Positions 1 to 12,600 of a stretch of DNA of 64,000 bases are shown piece after piece (the first letter of the stretch is position 1; each line of letters starts with the position of its first letter). Origin of the DNA: Callorhinus ursinus (lineage: Eukaryota > Chordata > Mammalia > Carnivora > Otariidae); contig NW_020313168.1 of NCBI RefSeq assembly GCF_003265705.1, positions 2,482,074 through 2,546,073 of the forward strand, read 5' to 3'. The notes under the pieces are model-generated. The model was not told where the DNA came from. It worked only from the letters and a program-made list of their open reading frames with translations, and made no database searches. A program made the position numbers and the translations under genes.

Positions 1-406
1 CAGATCGCTCAGAGCAGCGGTCACATCCCACCTGCTGCCTTTGCTTGGCAAGAAAGAAGAACATTTGGTGCCAGGTGAAAGTTATATGGTCAGATTCCAG
101 GGGCCACCAATAAGGCTTTATTGCAAACACCCATTTACTTATCACCTGCCTTTCTGGCCGTGACAGCAGGGGTGAGTAGCTTCGGCAGAGACCGACTGGC
201 CTGAAATCTTTACTATCTGGACCTTGACAGGAGAAGGTTTGCAGGCAGCCCCCGACTTGGGGCATTCTGCACTCCCGCCATGTCACCCATAAAAGGGGCG
301 GGCAAAGGAGTGGCTCTATTCCGTGTGAGTTCATTCTGGAGCATCGCTGAGATGGCCAGGCACGAATACCAACCAGGGGCAACCTCTCCTGGCCTGGAGG
401 TCTTAC
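1..406 (-). other. CCDC40: CCDC40 intron 13 (partial)
   Basis: Intron sequence running off the left edge. Positions about 55 to 265 look like an old non-autonomous DNA transposon of the kind that also appears near 40140-40320 (shared AATAAGGCTTTATTG and TTTACTATCTGG segments). No exon was seen. Confidence 0.8.
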
Positions 407-652
407 CCCCAGTTCAGAAACCATCTGCTCCAGCTGCTTATTGAAGAAGTTGATGAGGCCTTGCTTTCTCTCGATCAGGATTGTGCGCCTAGAGATCTCG
501 TTCTCGCTGTTGGTGATGAGGTCATTGACCTTTTTCACTTCCTTGTCGAGCTCGACCAGCGTCTTCTGGTGCATGTCCAGCCTGCAGTTGGTGTTTGTGA
601 TGTCCAGGGTGGTCTGAGCAATGTCGCCGTCAATTTTGGAAAGATGTGTCAC
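407..652 (-). CDS. CCDC40: CCDC40 exon 13
   Basis: This is a 246-bp, phase 0-0 exon (residues 692-773). The acceptor is GCCAATGCAG and the donor GTAAGA. It encodes [20 protein letters not shown] onward through [20 protein letters not shown] to QMVSELG. It is the last CCDC40 exon in the window; the remaining exons lie left of position 1. Confidence 0.97.
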
Positions 653-3600
653 CTGCATTGGCAAAAGGAAACATGTCTGAACATTCTTTTCCCCTGGGGG
701 GCCCTAAATGAGCTGGCTGGCCTATCATTTCCTTGAGCATCCGCCACAAGGTCCACCTCTCCTTCCTTCTAGTCTTTATACATATCACGCCCCCGCCACT
801 GCCTTCTGCCCAGAACCAAAGACAGGATCACACTCGACACATATGTTTGTAAGGCACTTTTTAAGGAGCTCAATCTTGTCTGCTCCTGTCATTTTCAGTG
901 GCCGTGTAATAGTCCCTTATACTTACAACCTAGGAAGCAAGTTGTGGTGGTTGTCAGCCTTCCTGCTTCCGTCCTGTCCCACAGTTATGACTTCAGTGCC
1001 CGGGGGCTGGCCTAGACAGCTGGTATGTTTTGGTGCAGGAAACGGATTCCTTCCTCTCTGGGCTTGCAGTCTATCACCGGTGTGTCTGTTCTAAGTAATG
1101 CTGTGGTTCAGCCTGTTCAAGTTCAACCTGTCTCTTTGCCAGGACCATCTGGGATAGCCGGGTCCTCACGGGGGCTCCCACCTTCCTCCTTGCCCCCTGT
1201 GCTTGCCGCCTTACGGGGGCTCCTGTTCCTAAGTCTCTTTGTGGCCACCAGATGGACAAGCCAGCCTCCCTGGACTCCCTCAGCTCTGCTCCTCGACTGT
1301 TCACTCTTACTGAGATACCCTGGCCTCTCCTGGGACGTCAGTTCTGCTCCAGCACTAACTTGTAGACCCATGGTTGACCCGTGCCTGCCCTCCCTCTGGA
1401 CCCCAGCTCCAGATCCCAGGGGGTTTCTTGAACAGTTTGGAAAAAGTGCCCCCTTTAAAGAGCTAGACTTGCATCTCTGGGGCAATCATAATGGACACAT
1501 TTGTGGGACGAAGATTCTTTACTGCCCTCCACTAGCCGTCAGTGGTAGTGTGTGTGCCGCTTGGCAGGGGTCGCTGGGGGCCTGGGGGTCTGGGGGCCCA
1601 CGGGTGCAGCCTGGCAGAAGGGCCGGCAGGTGACCTCACACACACCATGCTCCTTTTCTTCTCTGGTACTGTGCGGGCCTCTAGTTTTGCTCCCAGCAGG
1701 TAGTCTTGCCCCTACTTCCTGGGAAAAGGATGAGCGGGGTCCCCCAGCATCAGACAGGACCTCCCAAGGAGACCCGGCGAGTACAGTCTTGGCTCCAGCC
1801 CTGTCTCCCCACTTCCTTGCTATAACCAGGCCCGCAGCAAGCTGTCCTCCTCCCAGGTGTCCGGGAGGGATGGGGCGCCTCAGGCTGCTGGCCAGGGAGA
1901 CAGCAGCCCCGCCCTCCCGGAAGGACAGGTGAGCCCCCCCAGCTGTGTCAGCTGCGCCTCCTCCTGGCCCGTATCCACCTGCCAACAACGGCCATCAATC
2001 GCTGACATGCAGGGGCACGGCCTCTGGCTCCCCAGCCCCTTTGCTGTCATTGTAATGAACGGTTGGATCTAATCCTCCAACACCTGCCAGGTGTCTCGTG
2101 CAGGGAGAGAGTAAAGGCAGAGCCAGGATCACGCAGGAGCAGGACTCATGCTCTTGACCGCAGGCTGGGAGGGCCCACGTCCCTTCATCTCCCGCCCGTC
2201 GGATGGAAGCTTCCGGTGAGCTGGGGAGCAAGGAGACGTCCGTGTGGTTGGTGCTATGTGCAGGCAGGCCGCGTGGGCCCCTCTCCTCCTGAGCCTTGAG
2301 GGGGCGTCCTGGGGCAGGCCGTCTGCTGGGAGGTGCCCTAGGCCTGGTGCAGGCCACGGCGGCCTCCGTGGGGTCCGCACGCGGGCCCACCGAGCCAGGG
2401 GACACCAGAGGGGCGGTCACACCACAGGACGAGGCAAAGAAGAAACGACTCAAGGAAGGACACAGGGACCCGTGACCACAGCTCGGAGCAAAGTGAGACC
2501 CCCGGGAGAGCAAGAGAGAGCTCTTGTTGGAGGAGGTCCCCGGGCCGGGAACTTTTGACCCTGGGTTTCTGGCCTAGCAGCTTCTCCTCAGAAGTGCGGA
2601 CACAGATGTATGGCAAGCATGTCCAGAGCAGAGTCGTTGATAATGTTTAAAACCTATAAACACCTTCAAGGGTCTAAGCAGAGAATTTTCAAGCACAATA
2701 CATACGTTTGTATGATGGTGTCATGCAGAAAGGAAAATGTAGGTTTTTGAGGAATATTTCACAGAAAATGTTATGTTGACTGTGGCCAAAAAGTAAAATA
2801 AAGCAGTATCTGCTCAGAAAACCCGTGGGGTCCCACACTTACTCTGTGTCATATTTCAGTAAAGTGAATGAAAATGGATTAGAATAGACCTGAAAACTGA
2901 TACATAATAAGAGTCCTATGTTGTTTAAGGTGTGTGCACATGTGTGTGTTCACGTGTGTGCTTGCACGAGTGCGTGAGTACATTTGTATGGGTCTGCACG
3001 TGTGTGCACATGAGTGTGTGTGCATGTGTGTGTCGGCTCGTGTGTGCATCGGGATGTTTATATGTGTGTGCGGTTGCCTGTGTCTTTGTGTGTGCGCCTG
3101 TTTGGTTGCCTGTGTGAGTATGAGCATGTGTGTTTAGAAAAAGTTCCAGAAGGAAATACACCAAAATGTTGGAAGAGGTTATCTCTGGACCGTGGGATTA
3201 TAGATGTCTCATTTTCCTCTTTATGCCTCTGTATTTCCAGGTTTTCTACAATTAAAAGGCTCGCTTCTACAGCAAGAACCAAGTGGGAAGCGAATAGACT
3301 GGCCGAGCGCCCCTGGCTCACCCCATTGGCTCTGAGCGCTGGCGCTGCCACGCCCACCAGCCCCGGCGCCCGGCCCTCGTGGCCGCCGCGGGAGGGTGGC
3401 GTACCAGGTTGGTCTTTTCCTTCCGGAGCTTCAGGATGATCTGGTGGAAGTACTTGGTCATCTTGTTGGAGGTCATGTGCTCCTGCAGCTTTTCCAAGAT
3501 TGAGGCATCCATCCTCCGCCTCAGCTCTAGCTCGTGCCGGATGGTCTGGTGGACCGACTGCAGGTCGCCCGTGGTGGTCGCGTACTCCTGGAAAGGAAGG

Positions 3601-6600
3601 GGCAGGGACGGCACTGTGGGGGGGGGGGGGGGGGGGGGCGGGGGGGACGTGCCCGGGGTGGGCTTGGGGACACGGTCGTACCACTTGGGCCTTGCCCAGC
3701 GTGTCCTCCGTGTCCTGCAGCACCAGCCGGTAGGTGTTGAGCTCGTTCTGCAGAGCCTCCTGCTTGGTCAGGCACTGCGTGGTTAGTTTCTGCATCAGGT
3801 TGGCCTCTGTCTCCTCGCGGTTCAGGACGCCGGCCAACTTCTCATTCTTCTCTTCCTCCTTCATGATGGATTTCTTGTAGGCCTCGATCTCCGTGTCGAT
3901 GGACGTGATCTGGCGCCGGCACTCGCTGTCGGGATCGAAAGAGCAAAGCTGGGGCAGCAGGGTGCCCGTGCATGGGGCTGTGCCCGCTCGTGGGGAGCTC
4001 ACCCAGTGGAGAGGGACGAATGGGAGCCCAACTCTTACCAGCAGCCAGTCTCAACGACGGCTTCCTGACATAGTCACAGAACCCCTGCCCACTTTGAGTC
4101 CGAGCCTAAGACTCTTCTAAGACAGAGAGTAAGGGAGAAGGGCCAGCCGGGCCAGGCATTGTCCCAGGGACGGATCCACCCACGCTTGCTGGTCAGGGGA
4201 GCAATCCCAGAAAGGGAGTGTGCTATTCCAGTTTCATACGCGTGAGCACTGGAGCTCAGGGCTCTTGAGCGGTATGCCCTGTGGCCATAGGCTGTGGCGT
4301 GGCTGGGAGAAGCACCTGTGGGCATCACTCCAAACTCTGTCCTTTCCCCTCTGCACACTGGCTGTGCGAATACCTGTAATTAACGTCAAATCAAACAGAC
4401 GGGTGCTGGATAGTAGAGTTTTCCTTTGTGTGCGAGACATTGTTTCCCCCGCATTTTGAGACGTCCTGCTGCTCTGCTATAAAAAAGCCTTTCTCCACCT
4501 CCAGGATCTTATCCTTTGAATAAGTTCTTTTTCAAATAATCGGAAAGTACTTTCTCCTTGAACCGAAATAACACCTTCCATATTTTTCTCATGTCTATCC
4601 CCAGGCCTTCAATTCTCTTCCCCAAGCAACCAGTTATTTCTTAAATGTCTTTCCAGATCTATTTCATGCTTTTATAAGCATTGTGTTTGTCTGTGTCTAT
4701 GAAACAGGTACAAAAAGCAGCTTAGTAGATCACGGTCTGCACCTTACTATTTCTTGTGCTATCTTAAAGATATTCAATAGCAGTGCACATAAAAATCTCC
4801 TCGGTTCTTCTCAATGACCAGATGGTATTCCAAATGATGACCATGCCATAATTTAAGCCTCCTCACTGATACACAGTTAGGCTCTTTCCAGGTTTCTGGC
4901 CTTTTTTCTCCCTCATTTCAACAGTGTAGCAAAAAACATCTGTACAGTTTTTAAAAGATACCGGGGAGATATGCCATGTTTATTCAGCAGAAGACTCAAT
5001 ATTGTTAAGGCGTTAGTCTCCCCAAAAAGATCTCTAGACTCAACACAATTCTAATTAAAATCTCAGTAAGTATATTTTTTTCCAGAAATTGACAAACTGA
5101 TTCTAAAATTTATATATGGAAACCTACAGGATCTCAAATAGCCCAGATAATTTCACAAAAGAAGAACAAGGCCTCCCACGATCTGATTTTAAGACTTCCT
5201 AGGAAGCTGTCATTGTCAGGACAGTGTGGCGTTATTGGTGAAAGAGTAGCTGGACGGAATGAACAGAATCAGGAGTCCACAAACAGACACCCAGCGCACA
5301 GACGCACACGGCCAATTGACATCTGACAAAGGTGACACGGTACTTCAATGGAGAGAGGACAGTCTTTTCAGCAGAGGTGCTGGGATTGTTGCACGCAGCT
5401 GTGCAAACAGACCGAACTTGGGTCTCATGCTGTGACAGGCATTAACTTGGAATGGGCCGTGTACCTACATGGAAGAACTCAGCAGGAGACACAGGAGAGA
5501 TCTTCATGACCCTGAGCCAAGCAAAGATTTCTTCGAGAGGACATAAAAAGCATGAGCTATGAAAAAAAATTAATCAATTGGGCTTCATCAACATTTAAAC
5601 CTCTGCTCTTCCAAAGCCACTGTCGTGAGAATGGGAAGACGAAGCCACAGACCGGGAGAAAATATTTTCAAAGCACACATCTGAGAGAGGACTTGTATCT
5701 AGAATATATGAAGAACTCTTGTAACTCAATAATGAGATGAACCACTCAACTTAAAAATGAGCAAAAGACACTTCACCAAAGAAGGTATATGGGTGGCAAA
5801 TAAGCACATGAGAAGATGCTCAACATCATTAGTCATCAGGGAAATGCAAATTTAAACCTCCATGCGATACCACGACTCATCGACTAATGGCTGAATTGAA
5901 TGGCTAAAATTAAAATGATTGACAATACCAAGTGTTGGTGAGGACGGGGGAGTAACTGGGAATCTCGCCCACTGTGGGAGGGAATGCAAAATGGAACAAA
6001 CCAAATTGGAAAACACATTGGCAGTTTGTTATAAAGTAAAATATGCACTAACCAGCAATCCCGTGCCTGGGCACTCACCCAGGAGAAAGGGAAACACACG
6101 TCTACACCAAGACCTATAGAGACTGTCACGGTAGCTCTACCCATGACACCCCAAAACCCAGGCAAATCCATCAACTGGTGACCCGATGAACACAGTGGCG
6201 CACTCTTCAGCGATAACAAGAAACAAACCACTGATCTCGCACCGTCCCACGTGGGGATGAAACTCGGAAGCAGTGGGCCGAGGGGAAGAAGCCAGCCGAG
6301 GAAAAGCTGCACGCTGTGACTCCATTTACCGGACATCCTGGGAATGACAGAGCTGGCAGGACAGAAAGCAGATCAGCGTTCGCCGTGGGCTGGAGGTGGG
6401 GAGAGGGTGCTGACTTGAGGACAAAGGAAACGGCCTGTCGTCTTGAGGGCACCGGGGTCCTTGCCTCCGTCCATCTGCCAAACTCCAGAGCTGTGCACCG
6501 AAGAAGGAGGACTTTTGTACATAAGAAATCTGTACATAAATTAGCCTCAATAAACCCAGCTTAACATGAAAAAACTACTCATTTTCTTTTTTAGGAAGTA

Positions 6601-9600
6601 ACAGCCTTATAAATGTCTAAAATTTGACAATAAAAATAAGAAGTCCAATTTAAAAAGACACAGTCACAAATTGCATGACAGAAGTCTGAACACGCGGTAA
6701 GACATACGCGTGGGAGAGGAGATGCCTGTGAGCGCCCAAAACGCTAATAAATTGTCATTGTCACCAAAGGAAAAAGACGGTGGTATTGTAAACCTTTTTC
6801 TGTTTTCCAAATTTCCTAGAATGTGATCACTTATCCTCGATCAAGATTATTTTTAAAAAACACACTTTAGGGGCGCCTGGGCGGCTCCGTCGTTAGGTGT
6901 CTGCCTTCGGCTCGGGTCATGATCCCGGGGTCCTGGGATCGAGCCCCGCATCGGGCTCCCTGCTCCGCGGGAAGCCTGCTTCTCCCTCTCCTGCTCCCCC
7001 TGCTTGTGTTCCCTCTCTCCTGCCTCTCTCTCTGTCAAATAAATAAATAAAATCTTTAAAAAAACTTTTAAAAAAATAAAAAACACACTTTAGGGGCGCC
7101 TGGGTGGCTCAGTCAGTTAAGCACCCAACTCTCCATCTCAGCTCGGGTCTTGATCTCAGGGTCGTGAGTTCAAGCCCCGAGATGGGCTCCACCTTGAGTG
7201 TGGAGCCTACTTAGAAAAGAAAAAAAAAAAAGAGTTTCATGGAAGGGAAAAGATCAAATGCTGATAGGTCAAGTCACATGAAGACTGAGAATTGATCCCT
7301 CAATTTAGTCAATGTGTATGATTTAACATGGTTCCTGCGGAGTGGTAGGGACGAAACTTGATGGGATTAAGCTCAAGAGAGATTAGAAAGAGTTTCTGGG
7401 AAAGGTCTTCTTTCTCCCTAGACGTGGAAGACAACCCATGGAGACCTTGGATATTCTGGCTGTCATCTTGAAAAACAAGCCCTACTCTGGGCTCTATGCC
7501 AGGCATGGAGCCTACTAAAAAAATAATAATTACAAAAATAAATGAAATAAAAATAAAAAACACACTTTAAAAACTTCCTTGAGTGACAGATACTACTAGA
7601 AAATAAATGGGACAGACATGGGTGGACTCTAGGACGAGACCCACGTGTTGGGCCTGATCCACTCGAGGGCGGAGAGGGAATCTGCCTGGGGGTCTGGAGA
7701 CCCTTAGGCTACAGCTCAACATCCCGGGGCAGTTACTGGCTCTGGACCCAGTAAGTGAAGCCGAACCCCACACACGGGTCCATTCACCCCCGATCGGTCA
7801 TGACAGTGCACCATGCCCCCGCAGCATAGGGAAACCAGCAAGAAAGCGCAGACCAGAAACGTTGGGGCTTTTGGCCCACCATGCAGCTCACGGACGAGAT
7901 CCATGGGGGCAATGTTATGACGCCCCCCCACCCCAAGCACTGGGAGATCAGATTGTCTCCTAAGAGTTAAATTGTAGATTCGGCATCGATGCAGAGATGC
8001 CATCGTCCTGAAAAGAGACAGTGCAGAATTTGGCTGGAACCTGATTGAGGGCATCATGTTATTGGGAAAAATCACACAGGTGTCAGAAGGGAAGAAGAGG
8101 TGGGCAGGTGACGGCAAAGGGCCATCAAGGCAGAGGCAAGCGTGTGGGCAGACTGCCCAATGCTCTGGGAAGAAGCAGGAGGCCGGCAGGGCCCAGGGCC
8201 TCAGCACTCCCTGAGCAGCAACCCAGTTATCGCCGGCCCCATGTTCTTTCCCACGGAGGAGACTCTGCTGGGCCAAGGGTCAAGCATTAGCCTCTCTGGT
8301 GCTCACATTTCCTAGCAGACACGCATAACTTGGCAGCCTCTGGTGGACCCAATCCCTGCGAGCCGACCCCGAGGATGCAGACGCACTCGCGACATGATAG
8401 CAAAACCCGGCTTCTGGACCAGGGGCCTCCCCTGGGTACAGGGTCCCGCCACACCCAGACGGCGACTGGGCTGCTGGCCTCGTGCCCCATCGTCCCAACC
8501 ATCAGCCAGGACGCCGCGAGCTTCCTGCATCTTCTAAACCGGTCTACACGCTACCAGCTGGTGTTTGGCATTTAGTTCAGTCGCTGAACTGGCCTGCAAG
8601 GCATAAGCGACACGGTACGTTATTTTTGCGATGTCCTGACCTTGCGTTAAGCTGCCTCAGACTTCCTTCTTCATAACTGTATGGTTGCAGATGGTGCGTC
8701 TCTGGTTACGCCCCTCACAGTAGCCCACGTGGGCAATGTGCTTTGAAGGCGGACCTCACTCCTCTGGGGCTGCAGTGTAGTTTTAGGGGGGGCGCTGAAC
8801 CAGACTTCCCATTTCTTGTCGTTAGGGGTGTCGTGCGTGTGTGTGCATGTGTGTGGGTGTGTGTGTGGGGGGGGTGTGCGTGTGCACCTATTTTGCTAAA
8901 ATATCCACCCAACCTTCCATGTGTGCATATTTTAGAAACATGATATTTTAGGGGGCTCCCCGACTGCTCAGTCGGTAGAGCATGTGACTCTTGACCTCGG
9001 GGTTGTGAGTTTGAGCCCCATGTTGGGTGCAGAGATTACTCAAAAATAAAATCTTAAAAAAATTAAAATAAAAAAAGAGAGTTTAAAAAAAGGTGTTCAA
9101 AAACATGATTTTTTTTTTTTCCCATTAGTCCGATGGGTGCCATCCAAATGGCCGAACTCTGGCCAGGCTCTGGAACCCCCGGTGGGGCGTGACTGTCACG
9201 GCCTTTTGGGGAAATACCTGCCAGGTCTGTGCATGTCCGTCCCCCAGAACTCCAGGCTATGCTAGAGAAGGCAATGCTATAGCGTAATATAAACTATAAT
9301 ACTCCTGGGCGTGGGTGCAGCCCTGCAGCGAAGTCAGACTGCGAGGAACCTCCCTGCCCCGGTGGGAAGTCTCCCCCAGACGCGGCCCGGCGGCGCACTC
9401 TGCGGTGGGGAAGGAAGGAATGACCAGTCGTCGCACTGAGATTTGGAAAGATCTCTGGGGCCTGTTGGCAAATGAGAAAAGGCACACAACAGTGTGTATG
9501 CAGCATGCTACCACGGCGCGTGTGTGCCTCGTCTGCGGGGGCTTTGTTTTGTTCTTTCTTCTTCATCACAGGACCAAAAAGGACCAGTGCCTCCTAGCTG

Positions 9601-12600
9601 TCCGAGCACCGGAGACCACGCTGCAGGGCTGACGAGAGTGGTTCATTCACTTCTTCTGCCCTCTGCCAGGCTCGGTGCCGGGTGCGGGGTGCCGTGAGCT
9701 GCCTCCGGAACCCGGCCACCGCATCTCAGTCCCCATCACCTAGGGCGGTTTGGGGAGTTGAGGCAGCACTGGGCCCGGAAGCCCCTGCGCCCGACTCCCT
9801 GCCCAAGCCACACAGGAGGGAGGGAGGGGCCTGGAGGAGGGCCCTCTTCCTTCCCCTGGCGGGGGGATTAAGACAGGATTGCGGTTGGAACGCGGCCCTC
9901 CCCAGAACAATGGCCCAGGGATGGTTTCCACACACAGGTGGTGAAAAGCAGAGCAGAGGGACACCCTTCTCTCCCGGAGATAAATACCCCTTTCTCCTTC
10001 TCCCACTGTTTGTCCTATCTTCCCAGGAAGCCTGAGCACAAAATCTTTGCTGCTCCCGGTACCGGTACCACAGAAAGTTTGAAAAGACTTAAGAATTGTT
10101 GAATGTTGGTGAACAATAGGGAGCTTTCACGGCGGAAGCTGAGGCTGTGGGGCCGCAGGTGCACCTCCTTTGTCCCAGCAGATCCAGCAGGAAGGGTGCT
10201 GTGGGCGCACCTGGTAGGAGGTGGGGCTGCAGCGGTCTGTGCGCCCACCTGTCACCCGGAGCTCCCGGCCCCCACCTCCGCGGTGCACCTGCAGGGCAGC
10301 CGGAGGCCCTCCCGGGTGTGCCCATACCTGAGCGCTTCCTGGATGGTCCTGTGAGCCTCGTCGCGATGCTTCATGCCCACCAGGCAGGTGGCCCACTGCT
10401 GCAGGATGCGCCTTTTCTCCATGTTGATGGCGTCTATCTCTGTGCAGGCCTGCGGTGGAGAGTCAGGGTTACGTGGAAGTTGGTCTAACCTCATTATGCT
10501 CAAGGCCCCAAGAGAATGTCTGAAAGCCCCAAATGTCCTGAGTCATCTCCTTTCCCTGTGTTACCCTTGCTTTTCTTACCACGCACCAGCAAAAGGAGAC
10601 ATGCGAAAATAAATACAGTTCTAAAGACGCATAGAAACGCCCACCTCACCCCTGACTCCGGGCCCCCAGGCGCTCAGTGCCATGGGGTCGAGGAGGAGAA
10701 GGTGTCTAGGAGTGACAGACACCCGTCGTACCCAGACCCCAGACGCCGGGGGTGGGAGGGTGTCACTGATTCTCACAATGAGTCCTGTCCACAGACTGGA
10801 GTTTCGGTCACAAGACATGGGTACAGCCTCTGTGCTTGACACCCCTTCCCGTAAGAGCCTGTGCTGTCGAGAATGACCTGGCAGCAACGTGGGAGCGTCT
10901 GCCAGGCCCTGGGGTGTGTGTGTGTGTATGTGTGTGTGTGTGTGCGCGCGCGCGCGCGCACGCCTGTGCATGCACGTGCGTAATCATATTCTCTATGTTG
11001 TTTTATAACCTGGAATTAAAAGTTAGCGTGTTGCGGGTGCCTGCGTGGCTCAGTCGTTAAGCGTCAGCCTTCGGCTCAGGTCATGATCTCAGGGTCCTGG
11101 GATCGAGTCCCGCATCGGGCTCCTGGCTCAGCGGGGAGCCTGCTTCTCCCTCTGACCCTCTCCCCTCTCATGCTGTTTCTCTCTTTCTCTCTCAAATAAA
11201 TAAATAAATAAAATCTTTTAAAAAAATTAGCGTGTTGTGCCCAGGTTTTTAATGTAAAATATTTTTACTTGCATGCCTCTTCAGTAGTTTCCTCGGCATG
11301 AAGCCCAGGTGATATTCTGGGAGGGGGCAGGGGAGTTTTGGGAGGTGGGGGGGTGTAGGGGAGCACATGTGTTTTCGCTACCAGCCTGGGAATGCCACTC
11401 CCCTCTGCACTGGTCCCGGGCTATCAAGGGTTCCTCATCCGTTCATTCAGTGTCTCTGGTGCACCTGCTGTGCGCTGCTCCAGGTGCAGGAAGGAAAAAC
11501 GAACAGGACATGGGGCGGCCCTGCCTGGCGGGGACACACCCAGCAGGGAGGGGCAGAAGGCACCGAGACACATAAGCTCGTGTGTGTGTCCACGACCATC
11601 CCGTGGTAGAACTGGACACGGGGTATTTCTTACCGATTTGCACAATCTCTTCCCACCACCGAACTCCCTGGTGGGTCTCCTGCCTTTTCGTTTTGTTGGC
11701 AGCACCCTCCACCTCCAGGCGCCGTGGCTGGTGTGCCCTGCCCCCATCAGCTCTGTTAGAGTGTCTGCTCTCCGCGCTAGGTTTAGAAAGGCCTCTGCAA
11801 CTCTGGATTTAAAAAATATTTTTCTTGGGGTGTCTGGGTGGCTCAGTCGTTAGGCGTCTGCCTTCGGCTCGGGTCATGATCCCAGGGTCCTGGGATGGAG
11901 CCCCGCATCGGGCTCCCTGCTCCGCGGGAAGCCTGCTTTTCCCTCTCCCACTCCCCCTGCTTGTGTTCCTGCTCTCGCCGTGTCTCTCTCTGTCAAATGA
12001 CTAAATAAAATCTTTTTTAAAAAAATATTTTTCTTGTATTTTCTTCCAGTACATTTTCCCCATTTACATTCTTGATCCCATCTGGAATTCATTTTCGTGT
12101 CTGGTATGAGGAAAAGATTTAATTTTTCCCCTAATGATTAACCAAATGTCCCTACTCCGTTGTGCATGATTCATGTGTTCTCCATTAATTTATAATCCAC
12201 TCAAGTTTTATGTAAACGTTTGCTTCTTTTGGGGGTCTACTCGTAGGCTACCATGGTCCGCCTGTCTATCCCAGATTCCAGGGACACATCATTTCACATT
12301 CCAGGCTTTAGAGTGGGCAATATTTGGTAGGGCAACGCCAGGATGACCTGCCGGGCTGGTGTGTCTGGGACTCTCCTGCGTTTAGCACAGCAAGTCCCAC
12401 ATCTCAGGAGAGCCCTCCGTTCTGGGCAAAACCCGTTCTGAATTTCCCTTTCCCAAACAATTCCTGGCCAGTCTTCCAAATGTATGCTTCGGATAAACCT
12501 TTGCTAACTAAAAACTGCCTTTTTTCCCCCCTGAGATTCTAATCAGAACACATTCTAGACCCACAGGCTGGAGAGCCCGGGCCGCTTTCCCACACGGACC

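Larger units (their letters stand above)
653..3404 (-). other. CCDC40: CCDC40 intron 12
   Basis: A 2.75-kb intron. The first two thirds (in coordinate order) are unique, GC-rich sequence with no convincing exon. From about 2600 there is an old AT-rich retroelement tail broken by a TG-rich simple repeat (2930-3135). Confidence 0.8.
3926..10327 (-). other. CCDC40: CCDC40 intron 10
   Basis: A 6.4-kb intron. It holds an old retroelement piece (about 4480-4960), an L1 3' part (about 4970-6560), two adjacent SINE insertions sharing a target site (6855-7570), a GT-rich tract (8830-8885) and a further SINE (8951-9100). The stretch 9120-10327 has no recognisable feature. Confidence 0.8.

Noticed and set aside
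3058..4002. 314-codon minus-strand frame
   Set aside because: Only its middle (3682-3925) is real, as CCDC40 exon 11; the rest is intron and shifted exon sequence left open by chance and by the TG repeat.
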